Shown here piece after piece: positions 7,077 through 16,121 of a stretch of 64,000 nt of DNA. The first letter of the stretch is position 1, and each line of letters begins with the position of its first letter. This stretch comes from Sedimenticola thiotaurini (lineage in GTDB: Bacteria; Pseudomonadota; Gammaproteobacteria; Chromatiales; Chromatiaceae), in the NCBI GenBank assembly GCA_007713595.1, contig VMRY01000003.1, forward strand, positions 496,001 through 560,000, in the 5' to 3' direction. A program made the position numbers and the translations under genes. The notes beneath the pieces are model-generated. The model did no database searches. It was given only the letters and a program-made list of their open reading frames with translations, and was not told the DNA's origin.

Positions 7077-9749
7077 TCACTTTTTCACGGTTTTGGGTGG
7101 AGCAGCCTTTTTGTATGAACGGTTTGAGGCCTGAATTGCAGGTTTTTTAACCGGCGGTTCAGTTTGAATGCTGCCCTGGGTATTATTGGTATGCCAGAAG
7201 CCCTGGCGTATCATTTCAGTAATCTCATCGGCGGAGATGGGCTTGCTGTAGAGATAGCCCTGCATCTCATCGCAGTTCTCCTTGCGCAGGAACTGCATCT
7301 GTTCCTCTGTCTCGACCCCTTCAGCCAACACCCGCAGATTCAGACTGTGGGCCATTGCGATAATAGCCCGGCAGATGGCGGTATCATTGCTGTTGCTAGG
7401 CAGATCCTTGACAAACGACTGATCGATTTTCAACAGGTCGATTGGCAGTCGTTTCATGTAGCTGAGTGATGAGTAGCCGGTGCCGAAATCGTCCACGGCG
7501 ACTTCCAGCCCAATGTCCGCAAAGCGGCCCAGAATCTCCTCCATGAATTCGGCATTCTCCATCAAGCTGGTTTCGGTGATCTCCAGTTCGATGCTGTTAC
7601 CACTCTGCAGGCAACGCCCTGTAATGGCCTTGACCTTGTCAAAGAACTCCTGTTGTTTCAGCTGAAGTGTCGATACATTGACCGCAATGCGCAGTCCTGT
7701 GATGCCCAGACTGCCCCAGCGAATGGCTTGCTGAGTGGCAATCTTGAGTACCCGCTCGCCCAGCTGATGAATCAGGCCGGTATTTTCAGCAACCCGGATG
7801 AATGTGCCAGGCGAGATGACCCCCATTTCGGGGTCATTCCAGCGTGCCAGTCCCTCCAGTCCAACAATGGCGCCTGTATGAAGATCGAACTGTGGCTGGT
7901 AGAGGAGTTGAATGTTGTCACTTTCGATCGCCCGCCTCAGGGCTGTCTCCACCTCCAGGTTCCAGCGGAATGGCTCGCTCATGTTGGAGTCAAAAAGTTG
8001 GTAGTTGTTGCCACCGAGCTCTTTGGCGCGATACATGGCGGTATCGGCAAACTTGATTAGATCATCTACTGTTGATCCGTTGTCCGGGAACAGCGCAATG
8101 CCAATGCTGGGTGTCAGGTAGAGCTCATGGTTATCCAGGCGCATGGGCGACTTGAAGGTGTGCAGGATCTTTTCTGCAACCAAAACAGCATCAAACTCCT
8201 CGCTGATATCCTGCAATATAATTGTGAACTCGTCACCGCCGAGTCGGGCCAGTGTATCGGTCTGGCGTACACACTCCTGCATGCGTGTGGCTGCGAGAGA
8301 GAGGACCTTGTCTCCGGTTGAGTGTCCCAGTGTGTCATTAATGTTCTTGAAACGATCCAGATCAATAAACAGCAATCCCAGAAGTCGATTATTTCTGCCC
8401 GCGTATTTAAGCGCCTGATCGAGTCGGTCATTAAACAGCTGACGATTCGGCAGCCGCGTCAGGATGTCGTAGTAGGCCAGCCGGTGAATCCTGTCCATCA
8501 CCTGCCGTTGCCGAGCTACGTCAGAATAGATGCCGATGAAGTAGCTTGGGATGCCTTGTGTCTCCTCCAGGGCGATGATATTCAGCCACTCTGGCAGGAT
8601 AGTGCCACTCTTGTCCCGGTTCCAGATTTCGCCTTGCCACTCACCCTTTTGATTAATCTGGTTCCACATGTCAGTAAAGAATCGGGCGTCATGGTAGCCT
8701 GACTCGATCAGGCTGATCGAGTTGCCCAGCAGTTCACCCAGGGAGAAACCGCTGTTTTTCACGAAGGCCGGGTTGGCTGAGATGATACTGCCCTTGCTGT
8801 CGGTGACTATAATCGCATCGGGACTGTGTTCGATCACCTTGGCGGCCAGTTTTAACTCGGTCTGGGTATGCTGGCGCTCATCAAGGATAACCTTGCCAAC
8901 CAGGAGTGAGGCACAGATAGTACCAAAGTAGAGCTGCAGAAAGAGGATGGCAAAGTGGTCTTCTCTCAGAGCAAAAGGGTCATTTTCCAGTGTGGTGCCA
9001 ATCAGTGCGCTCATGGCTATGATCAGCATGATTATGGTGACTGTTCGAATGCCAAATCGCAGTACACACCATATTATCAGTGGGGCAAACAAAAATGTTG
9101 TGGGATAGTGCTGCAACCCGGATGGTAAGTAGCCTCCAAACAGCACGCCAGATACCAGTAGGGTAGCCAGTGCCAGACTTGCTGTTTCAATTAAACTGCG
9201 CGCAGTCTGTTTATTCTCACTGTTAAGCCAGGCCAGCAGTAATGGGGTGATGATGAGAATGCCTATTGAATCACCCACCCACCAGATAGCTATCGATTTG
9301 GCAAGCGCTTCTGACGATATCGTGCCGGAACTCCAAAGCATCAGATTACCTACTACGGCACTGAACAGCGGGGCGATGGCAACACAGAAGAGTAGAAATT
9401 GGCTGAAATAGACAGGTCTGGAAAGAAGTTTTCGTGGCTCCGAGAACTGTAGCATCAACCAGTAGCCTGCCGCCGCTTCCAGCAACACGCCGACGGCCGT
9501 GCCGGCGCTAATAACCCAGGAGCTGGTGATTAGCAGGGCTGTTGCTAGGGCACCCAGCAAAATGCCGATGAGCACTTTGTAGCCGTGGCGCAATATCCCT
9601 GCGATGGCGACCCCAGAGGCAAACCAGATAGGCGACACATGGCCATCAAAAAATGCCAACTGCATGCTGACTTGTGCAGCTACAAAATAGAGCAGGCCGT
9701 AAATCAGCCAAGGTGGAATCCGTTGTGGTCTGGTGACTTCCTGTATCAT
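7077..9749 (-). CDS. MASE1-PAS-GGDEF-EAL membrane c-di-GMP protein
   Basis: The 890-residue protein has an N-terminal MASE1 membrane sensor (residues about 12-290, some eight hydrophobic helices). A PAS domain (about 305-420), a GGDEF domain (GGDEF at 504-508) and an EAL domain (about 600-850) follow. The GGDEF half keeps the I-site RQTD five residues upstream. In the EAL half the signature reads EGL (Glu632) rather than EAL. The other metal and catalytic positions are present (VNVS, EITE, DDFGTGYSS, LKIDQSFV, AEGVETEEQ), so phosphodiesterase activity is plausible. The tail (about 855-890) is basic, with repeated K and P. It is convergent with speA. The ligand and net activity cannot be told from sequence. 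Confidence 0.93.
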   Translation of the reverse strand: MIQEVTRPQRIPPWLIYGLLYFVAAQVSMQLAFFDGHVSPIWFASGVAIAGILRHGYKVLIGILLGALATALLITSSWVISAGTAVGVLLEAAAGYWLMLQFSEPRKLLSRPVYFSQFLLFCVAIAPLFSAVVGNLMLWSSGTISSEALAKSIAIWWVGDSIGILIITPLLLAWLNSENKQTARSLIETASLALATLLVSGVLFGGYLPSGLQHYPTTFLFAPLIIWCVLRFGIRTVTIIMLIIAMSALIGTTLENDPFALREDHFAILFLQLYFGTICASLLVGKVILDERQHTQTELKLAAKVIEHSPDAIIVTDSKGSIISANPAFVKNSGFSLGELLGNSISLIESGYHDARFFTDMWNQINQKGEWQGEIWNRDKSGTILPEWLNIIALEETQGIPSYFIGIYSDVARQRQVMDRIHRLAYYDILTRLPNRQLFNDRLDQALKYAGRNNRLLGLLFIDLDRFKNINDTLGHSTGDKVLSLAATRMQECVRQTDTLARLGGDEFTIILQDISEEFDAVLVAEKILHTFKSPMRLDNHELYLTPSIGIALFPDNGSTVDDLIKFADTAMYRAKELGGNNYQLFDSNMSEPFRWNLEVETALRRAIESDNIQLLYQPQFDLHTGAIVGLEGLARWNDPEMGVISPGTFIRVAENTGLIHQLGERVLKIATQQAIRWGSLGITGLRIAVNVSTLQLKQQEFFDKVKAITGRCLQSGNSIELEITETSLMENAEFMEEILGRFADIGLEVAVDDFGTGYSSLSYMKRLPIDLLKIDQSFVKDLPSNSNDTAICRAIIAMAHSLNLRVLAEGVETEEQMQFLRKENCDEMQGYLYSKPISADEITEMIRQGFWHTNNTQGSIQTEPPVKKPAIQASNRSYKKAAPPKTVKK

Positions 9750-9795
9750 TATTATTGCGCTCTAGTGCCTGCTGATGGACGCATTCATAATCATT

Positions 9796-10464
9796 TCATT
9801 TAACTGCGGTGGGTAGATCGGTTAATGAACTTAAAGTCAGTGCCGGTGTTTTCCCCCATGGATCAAAATGGTTGCTATCAACACGTCTTATCCAAGCGGT
9901 CTGAAGACCGACCTTTAACCCCCCCAGAAGATCAAACGGATTACTGGATACCAGCCAGCAGCGGCTGGCCGCTGCGCCACTTCTGCTGAGAAAATGCTGG
10001 TATACGGCCGGATTCGGCTTGAATGTCCTGATCTCATGCACACTGACGATATCCAGAAACTCATTGCGTATTCCTGCCGATGTGAGGAGTGATTCCAGGT
10101 CATCCGGCAGACCATTAGAAAAGGCGTAGAGTCGGTGGCCAGCGTCATTCAGCCGCTTGAGGGCTGCCTTAGTATCCGCAAAAGCCGGTAGATGCCGGTA
10201 CGCTTCGAGCAAGGCTTTTTTATCAGGTTCTGCGATGGGCAGGTTCAACTGTGTGGCCGTGAATTCGAGTGCTTCCCGGGTACAGACAGAAAAATCGACA
10301 TAATCCTGCATTAGGCCACGCCGGAACGAGTATTCCAGCTGCTTGTCACGCCAGCGGCTTGAGAAGCGCGCTGCCTGACTGCCCACAAGTTGCTCAAGGT
10401 TCTGGGTGATTCCGGCGGTGTCGATCAGGGTGCCGTAGACATCAAAGGCAAAAGTTAGGGGCAT
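9796..10464 (-). CDS. HAD superfamily haloacid dehalogenase type II-like hydrolase
   Basis: The 222-residue protein has the HAD nucleophile motif FDVYGTLID (Asp8), motif II FSNGLPDD, motif III lysine in FKPNPAVY, and a C-terminal SSNPFDLLGG motif resembling (S)-2-haloacid dehalogenases. The helical cap lies between the first two motifs, as in that subfamily. L-2-haloacid dehalogenases remove halide from short 2-haloacids, but many genome members are general phosphatases. Calling it a true dehalogenase would need the Arg/Asn/aromatic pocket residues checked by alignment. It is read leftward upstream of the MASE1 gene, 46 bases away, so the two may be co-transcribed. Confidence 0.85.
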   Translation of the reverse strand: MPLTFAFDVYGTLIDTAGITQNLEQLVGSQAARFSSRWRDKQLEYSFRRGLMQDYVDFSVCTREALEFTATQLNLPIAEPDKKALLEAYRHLPAFADTKAALKRLNDAGHRLYAFSNGLPDDLESLLTSAGIRNEFLDIVSVHEIRTFKPNPAVYQHFLSRSGAAASRCWLVSSNPFDLLGGLKVGLQTAWIRRVDSNHFDPWGKTPALTLSSLTDLPTAVK

Positions 10465-10746
10465 GAGGACTCCGTTCTCACTTCATTTACTCTATTTAGC
10501 ATACACCTGTATTCGGAGAAAAGTGTTTATCCTCATTCATTTATTTCGTTTTGCCTGTGAATGATGCTACAAGCGCAAGGATGAACTTGGTACAGGGTGA
10601 AGGGTACGAAGCCATCTTTTTTGTGTGACCTAATTCAATATTCAATGCCCCTCATTCCATAGCAGTACGCTTATTCCGGGTATCTGTCAGGCGGTCTGAT
10701 AGGGTATCCTGCGACTCCTGATTAGATTCCCAAATGAAAAGAGATC

Positions 10747-13482
10747 ATGGCTTCAGATACCCCTTTTATTCTCGTGGATGGCTCCTCCTACCTGTTTCGT
10801 GCCTATCATGCGCTCCCGCCGTTGACCAACTCCCGGGGTGAGGCGACTGGTGCCATCGTCGGTGTAGTGAACATGCTGCGCAAGCTGATAAGCGAATACC
10901 ATCCGACACACATGGCGGTGGTGTTTGATGCACCAGGGGGCAGCTTTCGCAATGAGATGTATGACCAGTACAAGGCCAATCGCCCCCCTATGCCGGATGA
11001 CCTTCGGGAGCAGATAGAGCCGCTGCACCGTATTGTAGAAGCTATGGGGTTGCCGCTTCTGATGATACCGGGGGTTGAGGCGGATGACGTGATCGGCACC
11101 CTGGCTACTCAGGCTTCGAAAAAAGAGATGCATACCCTGATCTCGACTGGAGACAAGGATCTGGCACAGCTGGTGGATGATCACGTCACCCTGATCAACA
11201 CCATGAGTGACACTGTTTTGGATCAAGCGGGTGTGCGGACAAAGTTTGGTGTCACGCCGGAGCAGATTATTGATTATCTGGCGCTGGTGGGTGACTCCTC
11301 GGATAACATTCCCGGCATTCCCAAGTGCGGTCCGAAGACAGCGGTCAAATGGCTGGCTGAATACGGTTCAATCGATGAGCTTCAGCGCAATGCGGATGCG
11401 ATCAAGGGTAAGGTTGGCGAGTATTTACGCGAGAATCTGCAGCAGCTGGAACTCTCACGTCAGCTGACCGCCATAAAGCTGGATGTTGATCTGCCGCTGA
11501 GACCAGAAGATCTAAGACCCGCTGCTCCAAACCAGGAGGCACTGCGCGAGTGGTATTCACGCATTGAATCGCGGCGCCTGCTGGAGTCGATTGATCCTGC
11601 TGCAGCGGATAGTGAAGTGGTTGCAACATCAGCGGGAGAGATGGCTGAGCCTGCTGATCAGTCGTTGGATACGGACTATCAGGTCGTGTTTGATCAGGCC
11701 TCGTTCAATGTCTGGCTGGAGCGATTGAAAACAGCGGACCTGTTCGCCTTTGATACCGAGACAACCAGTCTGGACTACATGCAGGCCGAGATCGTAGGGG
11801 TCTCCTTTTCAATTACACCCGGTGAAGCGGCCTATGTGCCCGTGGCCCACTGTTATCCAGGGGTTCCAGATCAGCTGGATCGCGACTGGGTTTTAGGCCA
11901 ACTGAAACCCTTGCTGGAAGATCCGAAGCGGAAGAAGGTGGGGCAGAACCTGAAATACGACATGAGCGTGCTGGCCCGCTACGACATTACACTTAGGGGC
12001 ATTGGCTTCGATACCATGCTGGAGTCCTACGTGCTTGATTCGACTGCTACCCGGCACGATATGGACTCGCTGGCTGAGAAGTACCTGGGCGTAAAAACCA
12101 TCAAATTTGAAGCGGTGGCCGGGAAGGGCAGCAAGCAGCTCCGTTTTGACCAGGTACCACTTGAGCAGGCAGGCCCCTATGCGGCTGAAGATGCCGATAT
12201 TACGTTGCGCTTACACCTAAAGCTCTGGCCCAGTCTGGAATCTGAGCCCCGGCTCGCTGCCCTGTTGAGGGAGCTGGAGGTGCCGCTGGTTCCGGTGCTT
12301 TCCAGAATAGAGCGTCAGGGTGTGCGGGTGGATGATGCCTTGCTACTGAAACAGAGCCAGGAGCTGGCCGGCAAGATGCATGAGTTGGAACAGCAAGCCT
12401 ATGCCGTGGCTGGGCGCAGCTTTAATCTCAGTTCACCCAAGCAGATCGGTCAGATCTTTTTTGAAGAACTGGCGCTGCCGGTGGTCTCCAAGACGCCCAA
12501 AGGGGCACCGTCGACTGCGGAATCGGTGCTTCAGGAGCTGGCTGATCAGGGTTATGAGCTGCCAGCACTGATACTCCAACATCGGGGATTCTCCAAGCTG
12601 AAATCGACCTATACGGATAAACTGCCGCAGATGGTCAATCCTGACACGCACCGGGTGCATACCTCCTATCATCAGGCGGTGGCCGCCACGGGAAGGCTCA
12701 GTTCCTCGGATCCCAATCTGCAGAATATCCCTATACGCAGCGAAGAGGGGCGGCGCATTCGTCAGGCCTTCATAGCAGAGCCTGGCTACAAGATTGTTGC
12801 GGCGGACTATTCCCAGATTGAATTGCGCATAATGGCTCACCTCTCAGGTGACGAAGGCCTGCTCAAGGCGTTTGCCGCCGGAGTAGATATCCATCGTGCA
12901 ACGGCCGCCGAAGTGTTTGATGTGGATAGCCCTGAGCGTGTCACGGCGGATCAGCGGCGCTCGGCCAAGGCGATCAACTTTGGCTTGATCTACGGAATGT
13001 CCGCGTTTGGCCTGGCCAAGCAACTGGGCATTGAGCGTAGCGCCGCACAGAGCTATGTGGATCTCTATTTTGATCGCTACCCCGGGGTCAGGGCCTATAT
13101 GGATAGAATGCGCGCTGAGGCGCATGACAAGGGTTTTGTGGAGACAGTGTTTGGCCGCCGACTGCATCTGCCTGAGATCAATGCCAGAAACAAGATGCGC
13201 CAGGCTGCTGCTGAACGGACAGCGATCAATGCGCCGATGCAGGGTACTGCCTCGGATATTATTAAGCGGGCTATGCTGGCGATGGATCACTGGATTGAGC
13301 AGGAGAAGCCGCCGGTTCGGATGATTATGCAGGTACACGATGAGCTGGTTTTTGAGGTGGCGGATGATTATCTGGATCAGGCCAGGCAGCAGATCCGGGT
13401 TCATATGGAGTCGGCCGCAACGCTGGAAGTGCCCCTGCTGGTGGATGTCGGGATGGGCAATAACTGGGATGAGGCACATTGA
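10747..13482 (+). CDS. polA: DNA polymerase I
   Basis: The 911-residue protein contains all three PolI activities. The 5'-3' exonuclease occupies residues 1-290 (VFDAPGG, YKANRPPMP). The 3'-5' proofreading exonuclease has an intact DTE motif at Asp336/Glu338. The polymerase domain shows motif A (DYSQIELR, Asp687), motif B (RRSAKAINFGLIYG) and motif C (VHDELVF, Asp865/Glu866). It fills gaps after RNA primer removal and in excision repair. The ATG at 10747 begins MASDTPFILVDGSSY, directly at the conserved exonuclease start. The 282 bases upstream hold no gene. A string of hairpins and a terminator follow the gene. Confidence 0.98.
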   Translation: MASDTPFILVDGSSYLFRAYHALPPLTNSRGEATGAIVGVVNMLRKLISEYHPTHMAVVFDAPGGSFRNEMYDQYKANRPPMPDDLREQIEPLHRIVEAMGLPLLMIPGVEADDVIGTLATQASKKEMHTLISTGDKDLAQLVDDHVTLINTMSDTVLDQAGVRTKFGVTPEQIIDYLALVGDSSDNIPGIPKCGPKTAVKWLAEYGSIDELQRNADAIKGKVGEYLRENLQQLELSRQLTAIKLDVDLPLRPEDLRPAAPNQEALREWYSRIESRRLLESIDPAAADSEVVATSAGEMAEPADQSLDTDYQVVFDQASFNVWLERLKTADLFAFDTETTSLDYMQAEIVGVSFSITPGEAAYVPVAHCYPGVPDQLDRDWVLGQLKPLLEDPKRKKVGQNLKYDMSVLARYDITLRGIGFDTMLESYVLDSTATRHDMDSLAEKYLGVKTIKFEAVAGKGSKQLRFDQVPLEQAGPYAAEDADITLRLHLKLWPSLESEPRLAALLRELEVPLVPVLSRIERQGVRVDDALLLKQSQELAGKMHELEQQAYAVAGRSFNLSSPKQIGQIFFEELALPVVSKTPKGAPSTAESVLQELADQGYELPALILQHRGFSKLKSTYTDKLPQMVNPDTHRVHTSYHQAVAATGRLSSSDPNLQNIPIRSEEGRRIRQAFIAEPGYKIVAADYSQIELRIMAHLSGDEGLLKAFAAGVDIHRATAAEVFDVDSPERVTADQRRSAKAINFGLIYGMSAFGLAKQLGIERSAAQSYVDLYFDRYPGVRAYMDRMRAEAHDKGFVETVFGRRLHLPEINARNKMRQAAAERTAINAPMQGTASDIIKRAMLAMDHWIEQEKPPVRMIMQVHDELVFEVADDYLDQARQQIRVHMESAATLEVPLLVDVGMGNNWDEAH

Positions 13483-13537
13483 CCAACTATTTCAGTCGGT
13501 ATTGAACTATTCCAGATTTCTGCTATCTGAATATATA

Positions 13538-13597
13538 GCGCCATCTGGCGCGGTCACTTCTCCCCAAGTGACCTGTACCCGACGACCCCATGTCGGG
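13538..13597. repeat. Three consecutive hairpins after polA
   Basis: Three perfect or near-perfect inverted repeats lie end to end. GCGCCATCTGGCGC is at 13538-13551. GGTCACTT/AAGTGACC with a six-base loop is at 13552-13573. CCCGAC/GTCGGG with an eight-base loop is at 13578-13597. They precede the polA terminator hairpin. The first resembles a palindrome at 16040-16055. They look like a small extragenic palindromic element that may shield the polA mRNA 3' end; that role is inference. Confidence 0.7.
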
Positions 13598-13603
13598 ATC
13601 TAG

Positions 13604-13648
13604 GACCCTGATCACCTTGACTCCCCTTGGGTGACAGGGTCTTTTTTT
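13604..13648 (+). terminator. Intrinsic terminator of polA
   Basis: GACCCTG (13604-13610) pairs with CAGGGTC (13635-13641). The inner TCACC/GGGTGA bases extend the stem with a small bulge, and TTTTTTT follows at 13642-13648. It lies about 120 bases after the polA stop and faces the convergent engB gene. Confidence 0.85.
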
Positions 13649-13674
13649 GTCCAAGTATGGCCGGATCTACCTGC

Positions 13675-14313
13675 TTAGGACATCTCTTCCGTGGTTGTAT
13701 TTTCTTCGGGCATACTCGATTCAGCGAGCCATCTATCCAGTACAGCATGTGCCTCATCAATACCCTGTCGTTTGAGGGCAGAGAAAAGCTGGGCGGTGTG
13801 AATACCTTTAATCTCCTTCAAGGCTTTTTTAACCTGCAACAGGCTTTTCGATGCCGCTCCCCGTTTCAATTTATCCGCTTTGGTCAGCAGGATATGCACA
13901 GGTAGCTGGATTGAGCCACTCCACTCCAGCATCTGCAGGTCAAACTCCTTGAGTGGATGGCGCACATCGGCCAGCAGTATCACGCCGCGCAGTGATTTAC
14001 GCTGCTCAAGATAGGCGGCCAGTTCAGCTTGCCACTGCAGCTTGATTTTTTCCGCGACTTTGGCGTAACCATAGCCTGGCAGATCCACCAGGCGGTGCTC
14101 GTCATCAAGGGAAAAAAAGTTCAGCAGCTGGGTACGACCCGGAGTTTTACTGGTCCGGGCCAGACTCTTCTGTTGACACAGGGCGTTGATGGCGCTGGAC
14201 TTTCCGGCATTGGAGCGTCCAGCAAAGGCGACTTCCGCCCCAGTGTCGGATGGGGATTGTTCAACCTTGGCGGCGCTGGTGAGGAATTTTGCTTGATGGT
14301 AGAAAGGATTCAT
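13675..14313 (-). CDS. engB: EngB/YihA ribosome biogenesis GTP-binding protein
   Basis: The 212-residue protein is a GTPase of the TrmE-Era-EngA family. The G1 motif GRSNAGKS is at residues 32-39, the switch region reads [14 protein letters not shown]3 is DLPGYGYAK and G4 is LTKADKL. EngB helps late 50S subunit assembly. An ATG at 14346 would add eleven residues. I chose 14313 because [10 protein letters not shown] matches the usual N-terminus, although GGGGT lies close before the upstream ATG, so the longer form remains possible. It converges with polA across the hairpin region, as polA and engB often neighbour each other in gammaproteobacteria. Confidence 0.94.
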   Translation of the reverse strand: MNPFYHQAKFLTSAAKVEQSPSDTGAEVAFAGRSNAGKSSAINALCQQKSLARTSKTPGRTQLLNFFSLDDEHRLVDLPGYGYAKVAEKIKLQWQAELAAYLEQRKSLRGVILLADVRHPLKEFDLQMLEWSGSIQLPVHILLTKADKLKRGAASKSLLQVKKALKEIKGIHTAQLFSALKRQGIDEAHAVLDRWLAESSMPEENTTTEEMS

Positions 14314-14408
14314 CAGTTTCGACTGGTAGTGAAATGAAGCGAACATACCCCATATATTGCGTTGCCGCTACAAAGGGGTATGTCAGCGGATGTTTAGTCA
14401 GCGTACTA

Positions 14409-14873
14409 TTATCCCCGAATATTTGACCAGAGTCGCTTGGCCCAGGACTTTTTTCCAATCATTTTCTGAGCCCCCGCCTCTAAAAATAATCCTCTATACT
14501 TCATCCCCCCCTCCATTATGTGCTTGGAGAGCCAGACTTTAAGGAAATGCATCAGTTCAAATCCAATGGCGTGCTTTCCTGTGGCAATCTTCTTTTGCAG
14601 ATCCACGATTTGTTGAATCAACTCTTCGTGTAGATCGTGGTGCTCTTCATAGCCAGGGAAATGGAGAATGCGCATAAGACTCTCCTCTACGGCGAAATGG
14701 ATACGGGTATACTCAGCCAGTTCTGCAAGGATGCCCTCAACAACGTCACTGCCGTGGCGCTGATGAATTGCATCATGCATTCGATTGATTAGCCGAATCA
14801 GAATCTTATGCTGTTCATCGATCTCTTCGATGCCGACGCTGAGTTCTTCAGTCCAAGTAATGAAGGTTTTCAT
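14409..14873 (-). CDS. Bacteriohemerythrin with one altered metal ligand
   Basis: The 154-residue protein has the four-helix hemerythrin pattern. Expected di-iron ligands are His22, His59, Glu63, His78, His82 and His118. The seventh ligand, an Asp five residues after the last His (HIxxxD), is Gly123 here (HIMEGGMKY). Bacteriohemerythrins bind O2 for storage or sensing or supply it to enzymes. Loss of the bridging carboxylate may weaken or change the iron site. A basic tail of about 25 residues follows the domain. The frame continues normally after the altered position, so it is not a frameshift, although it falls in a run of G. It stands alone, with engB downstream on the same strand. Confidence 0.88.
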   Translation of the reverse strand: MKTFITWTEELSVGIEEIDEQHKILIRLINRMHDAIHQRHGSDVVEGILAELAEYTRIHFAVEESLMRILHFPGYEEHHDLHEELIQQIVDLQKKIATGKHAIGFELMHFLKVWLSKHIMEGGMKYRGLFLEAGAQKMIGKKSWAKRLWSNIRG

Positions 14874-15011
14874 CGTAATCTCCCATAAAGATAAGAGGCC
14901 GGCAGGCCTGCATATATAACCACAATAATTTTGCGGATATTAATGAGGATTTATCGCTGGATAAACACAATAAGCGTGTTTAGTTGATGAATGTCAGGAA
15001 GAATACTGATA

Positions 15012-15494
15012 TTACATTGGGTTTCTCATCCAGTGGCCAGATTTGCCACCCGCTTTTTCCAACAGTTGGACGCCATCGATGGTCATGCCACGATCTACCG
15101 CTTTACACATGTCGTAGATGGTCAGTAAGGCCACCTGGGTAGCACACAGCGACTCCATTTCGACGCCTGTCTGTCCGCGGGTTTTGACTGTGGCCACGCA
15201 GTAGACGGAGGAGCGATCAGGTTCAGGGGTGAGATCAATGCTGACGTGGGTCAGCGCCAATGGATGGCAGAGCGGGATCAGTTCAGCCGTTTTTTTTGCA
15301 GCCATAATGCCTGCCACCCGGGCAATGCCGAGCACATCACCTTTCTTGTGATCGCCGCGCTGAATCAGTGCCAGCGTTTCAGGCAACATGACTATCCGGC
15401 CCTCTGTGACAGCTACCCGCTGGGTATCCTGTTTATCACCCACGTCTACCATGTGGGCCTCGCCAGACTGATTGAAATGGGTCAGTTTGCTCAT
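15012..15494 (-). CDS. moaC: Cyclic pyranopterin monophosphate synthase MoaC
   Basis: The 160-residue protein matches MoaC in length and motifs: N-terminal MVDVGDK, central [11 protein letters not shown], and the C-terminal block [19 protein letters not shown] followed by CKAVDRGM. It converts the MoaA product into cyclic pyranopterin monophosphate in molybdenum cofactor synthesis. No moaA, moaD or moaE gene is in the window. The start overlaps the stop of the phosphoesterase gene by four bases (ATGA), so the two are translationally coupled and share a transcript. Confidence 0.95.
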   Translation of the reverse strand: MSKLTHFNQSGEAHMVDVGDKQDTQRVAVTEGRIVMLPETLALIQRGDHKKGDVLGIARVAGIMAAKKTAELIPLCHPLALTHVSIDLTPEPDRSSVYCVATVKTRGQTGVEMESLCATQVALLTIYDMCKAVDRGMTIDGVQLLEKAGGKSGHWMRNPM

Positions 15495-16024
15495 GATTGG
15501 TGCTCTATGCTCTTGGGAATATCGAAGAACTCAAAGCTCATGGTATCAAGATCGGCCATAGTGTAGGTAGCAGGAGCGCCGCCGACGCCACCCACAGTGC
15601 CTGGGTTTATGAGCATGGTTGTGCCGCCCCGGATATTGGGTATCTCTTGTAATTTCACCGAATGGCTGTGTCCGCAACAGACCAGATCCCAGTCACCGGT
15701 GGCTGCCATGGCGCGGGCATAATGGGGGTAGTGAACCAGAAAAATCTTTTTTCCACCCAGCTCAATCCCCGCATCCATTCCATAGTAGTGAATAGGATTG
15801 TCCGGATTGCTGGCCAGCTGACCCAGAGTGAAGAGATCGCCGGTATTATTACCGTGGATCACATGGGTTGGGAGATGGTGTTTGATGAGGCATTTCAGGG
15901 TGCTCGGGGCGACCACGTCTCCGCAATGGACAACGGCTTCTGCGCCGCGTGTCTTGGCTTCGGCCACGGCATAATCGAGAAGAGGGATATGGTCGTGACT
16001 ATCGGAAAGTATACAGATTTTCAT
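15491..16024 (-). CDS. YfcE/MJ0936-type metallophosphoesterase
   Basis: The 177-residue calcineurin-like phosphoesterase begins [14 protein letters not shown]. Metal motifs are visible in order: DSH(D)H, HCGDVV, HGNN, a His in LVHYPHY, and CGHSH. Homologues hydrolyse phosphodiesters such as bis-pNPP, and the natural substrate is unsettled. An upstream start at 16087 would add 21 residues encoded inside two hairpins; the ATG at 16024 starts at the conserved strand with GGGAAC before it. It overlaps moaC by four bases. Two hairpins lie just upstream in its leader. Confidence 0.85.
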   Translation of the reverse strand: MKICILSDSHDHIPLLDYAVAEAKTRGAEAVVHCGDVVAPSTLKCLIKHHLPTHVIHGNNTGDLFTLGQLASNPDNPIHYYGMDAGIELGGKKIFLVHYPHYARAMAATGDWDLVCCGHSHSVKLQEIPNIRGGTTMLINPGTVGGVGGAPATYTMADLDTMSFEFFDIPKSIEHQS

Positions 16025-16039
16025 TGGGTTCCCGATGGA

Positions 16040-16055
16040 GCGCCATCTCTGGCGC
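16040..16055. repeat. Short palindrome related to the one after polA
   Basis: GCGCCATCTCTGGCGC is a 6-base stem with a four-base loop. It differs from the polA-downstream copy (13538-13551) only by two extra bases in the loop. Both copies are flanked by A or G on the left and G on the right. It lies 15 bases upstream of the phosphoesterase ATG. Confidence 0.6.
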
Positions 16056-16085
16056 GACGGTGCTGCACAGAGGCAGCACCGTGTC
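16056..16085. repeat. Strong hairpin in the leader of the phosphoesterase-moaC operon
   Basis: CGGTGCTGC (16058-16066) pairs exactly with GCAGCACCG (16073-16081), and GAC/GTC extend the outer stem with a slight offset. No T-run follows on the minus strand, so it is unlikely to terminate ppa transcription cleanly. It lies between ppa and the phosphoesterase gene. Confidence 0.65.
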
Positions 16086-16121
16086 ACGACTCAAATGATG
16101 TCGTTCCTTTCCTGCTAGGGA

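Noticed and set aside
7077-9749. Degenerate EAL signature (EGL) as a sign of an inactive phosphodiesterase
   Set aside because: The metal and catalytic residues elsewhere in the domain are all present and the first Glu is kept, so inactivity is not supported.
12844-13479. A 211-codon minus-strand frame inside polA
   Set aside because: It is antisense to the catalytic core of PolI, with no family pattern.
14409-14873. A frameshift explaining the missing Asp in bacteriohemerythrin
   Set aside because: Although the site falls in a run of G, the downstream frame keeps sensible sequence to a natural end, so an indel is unlikely.
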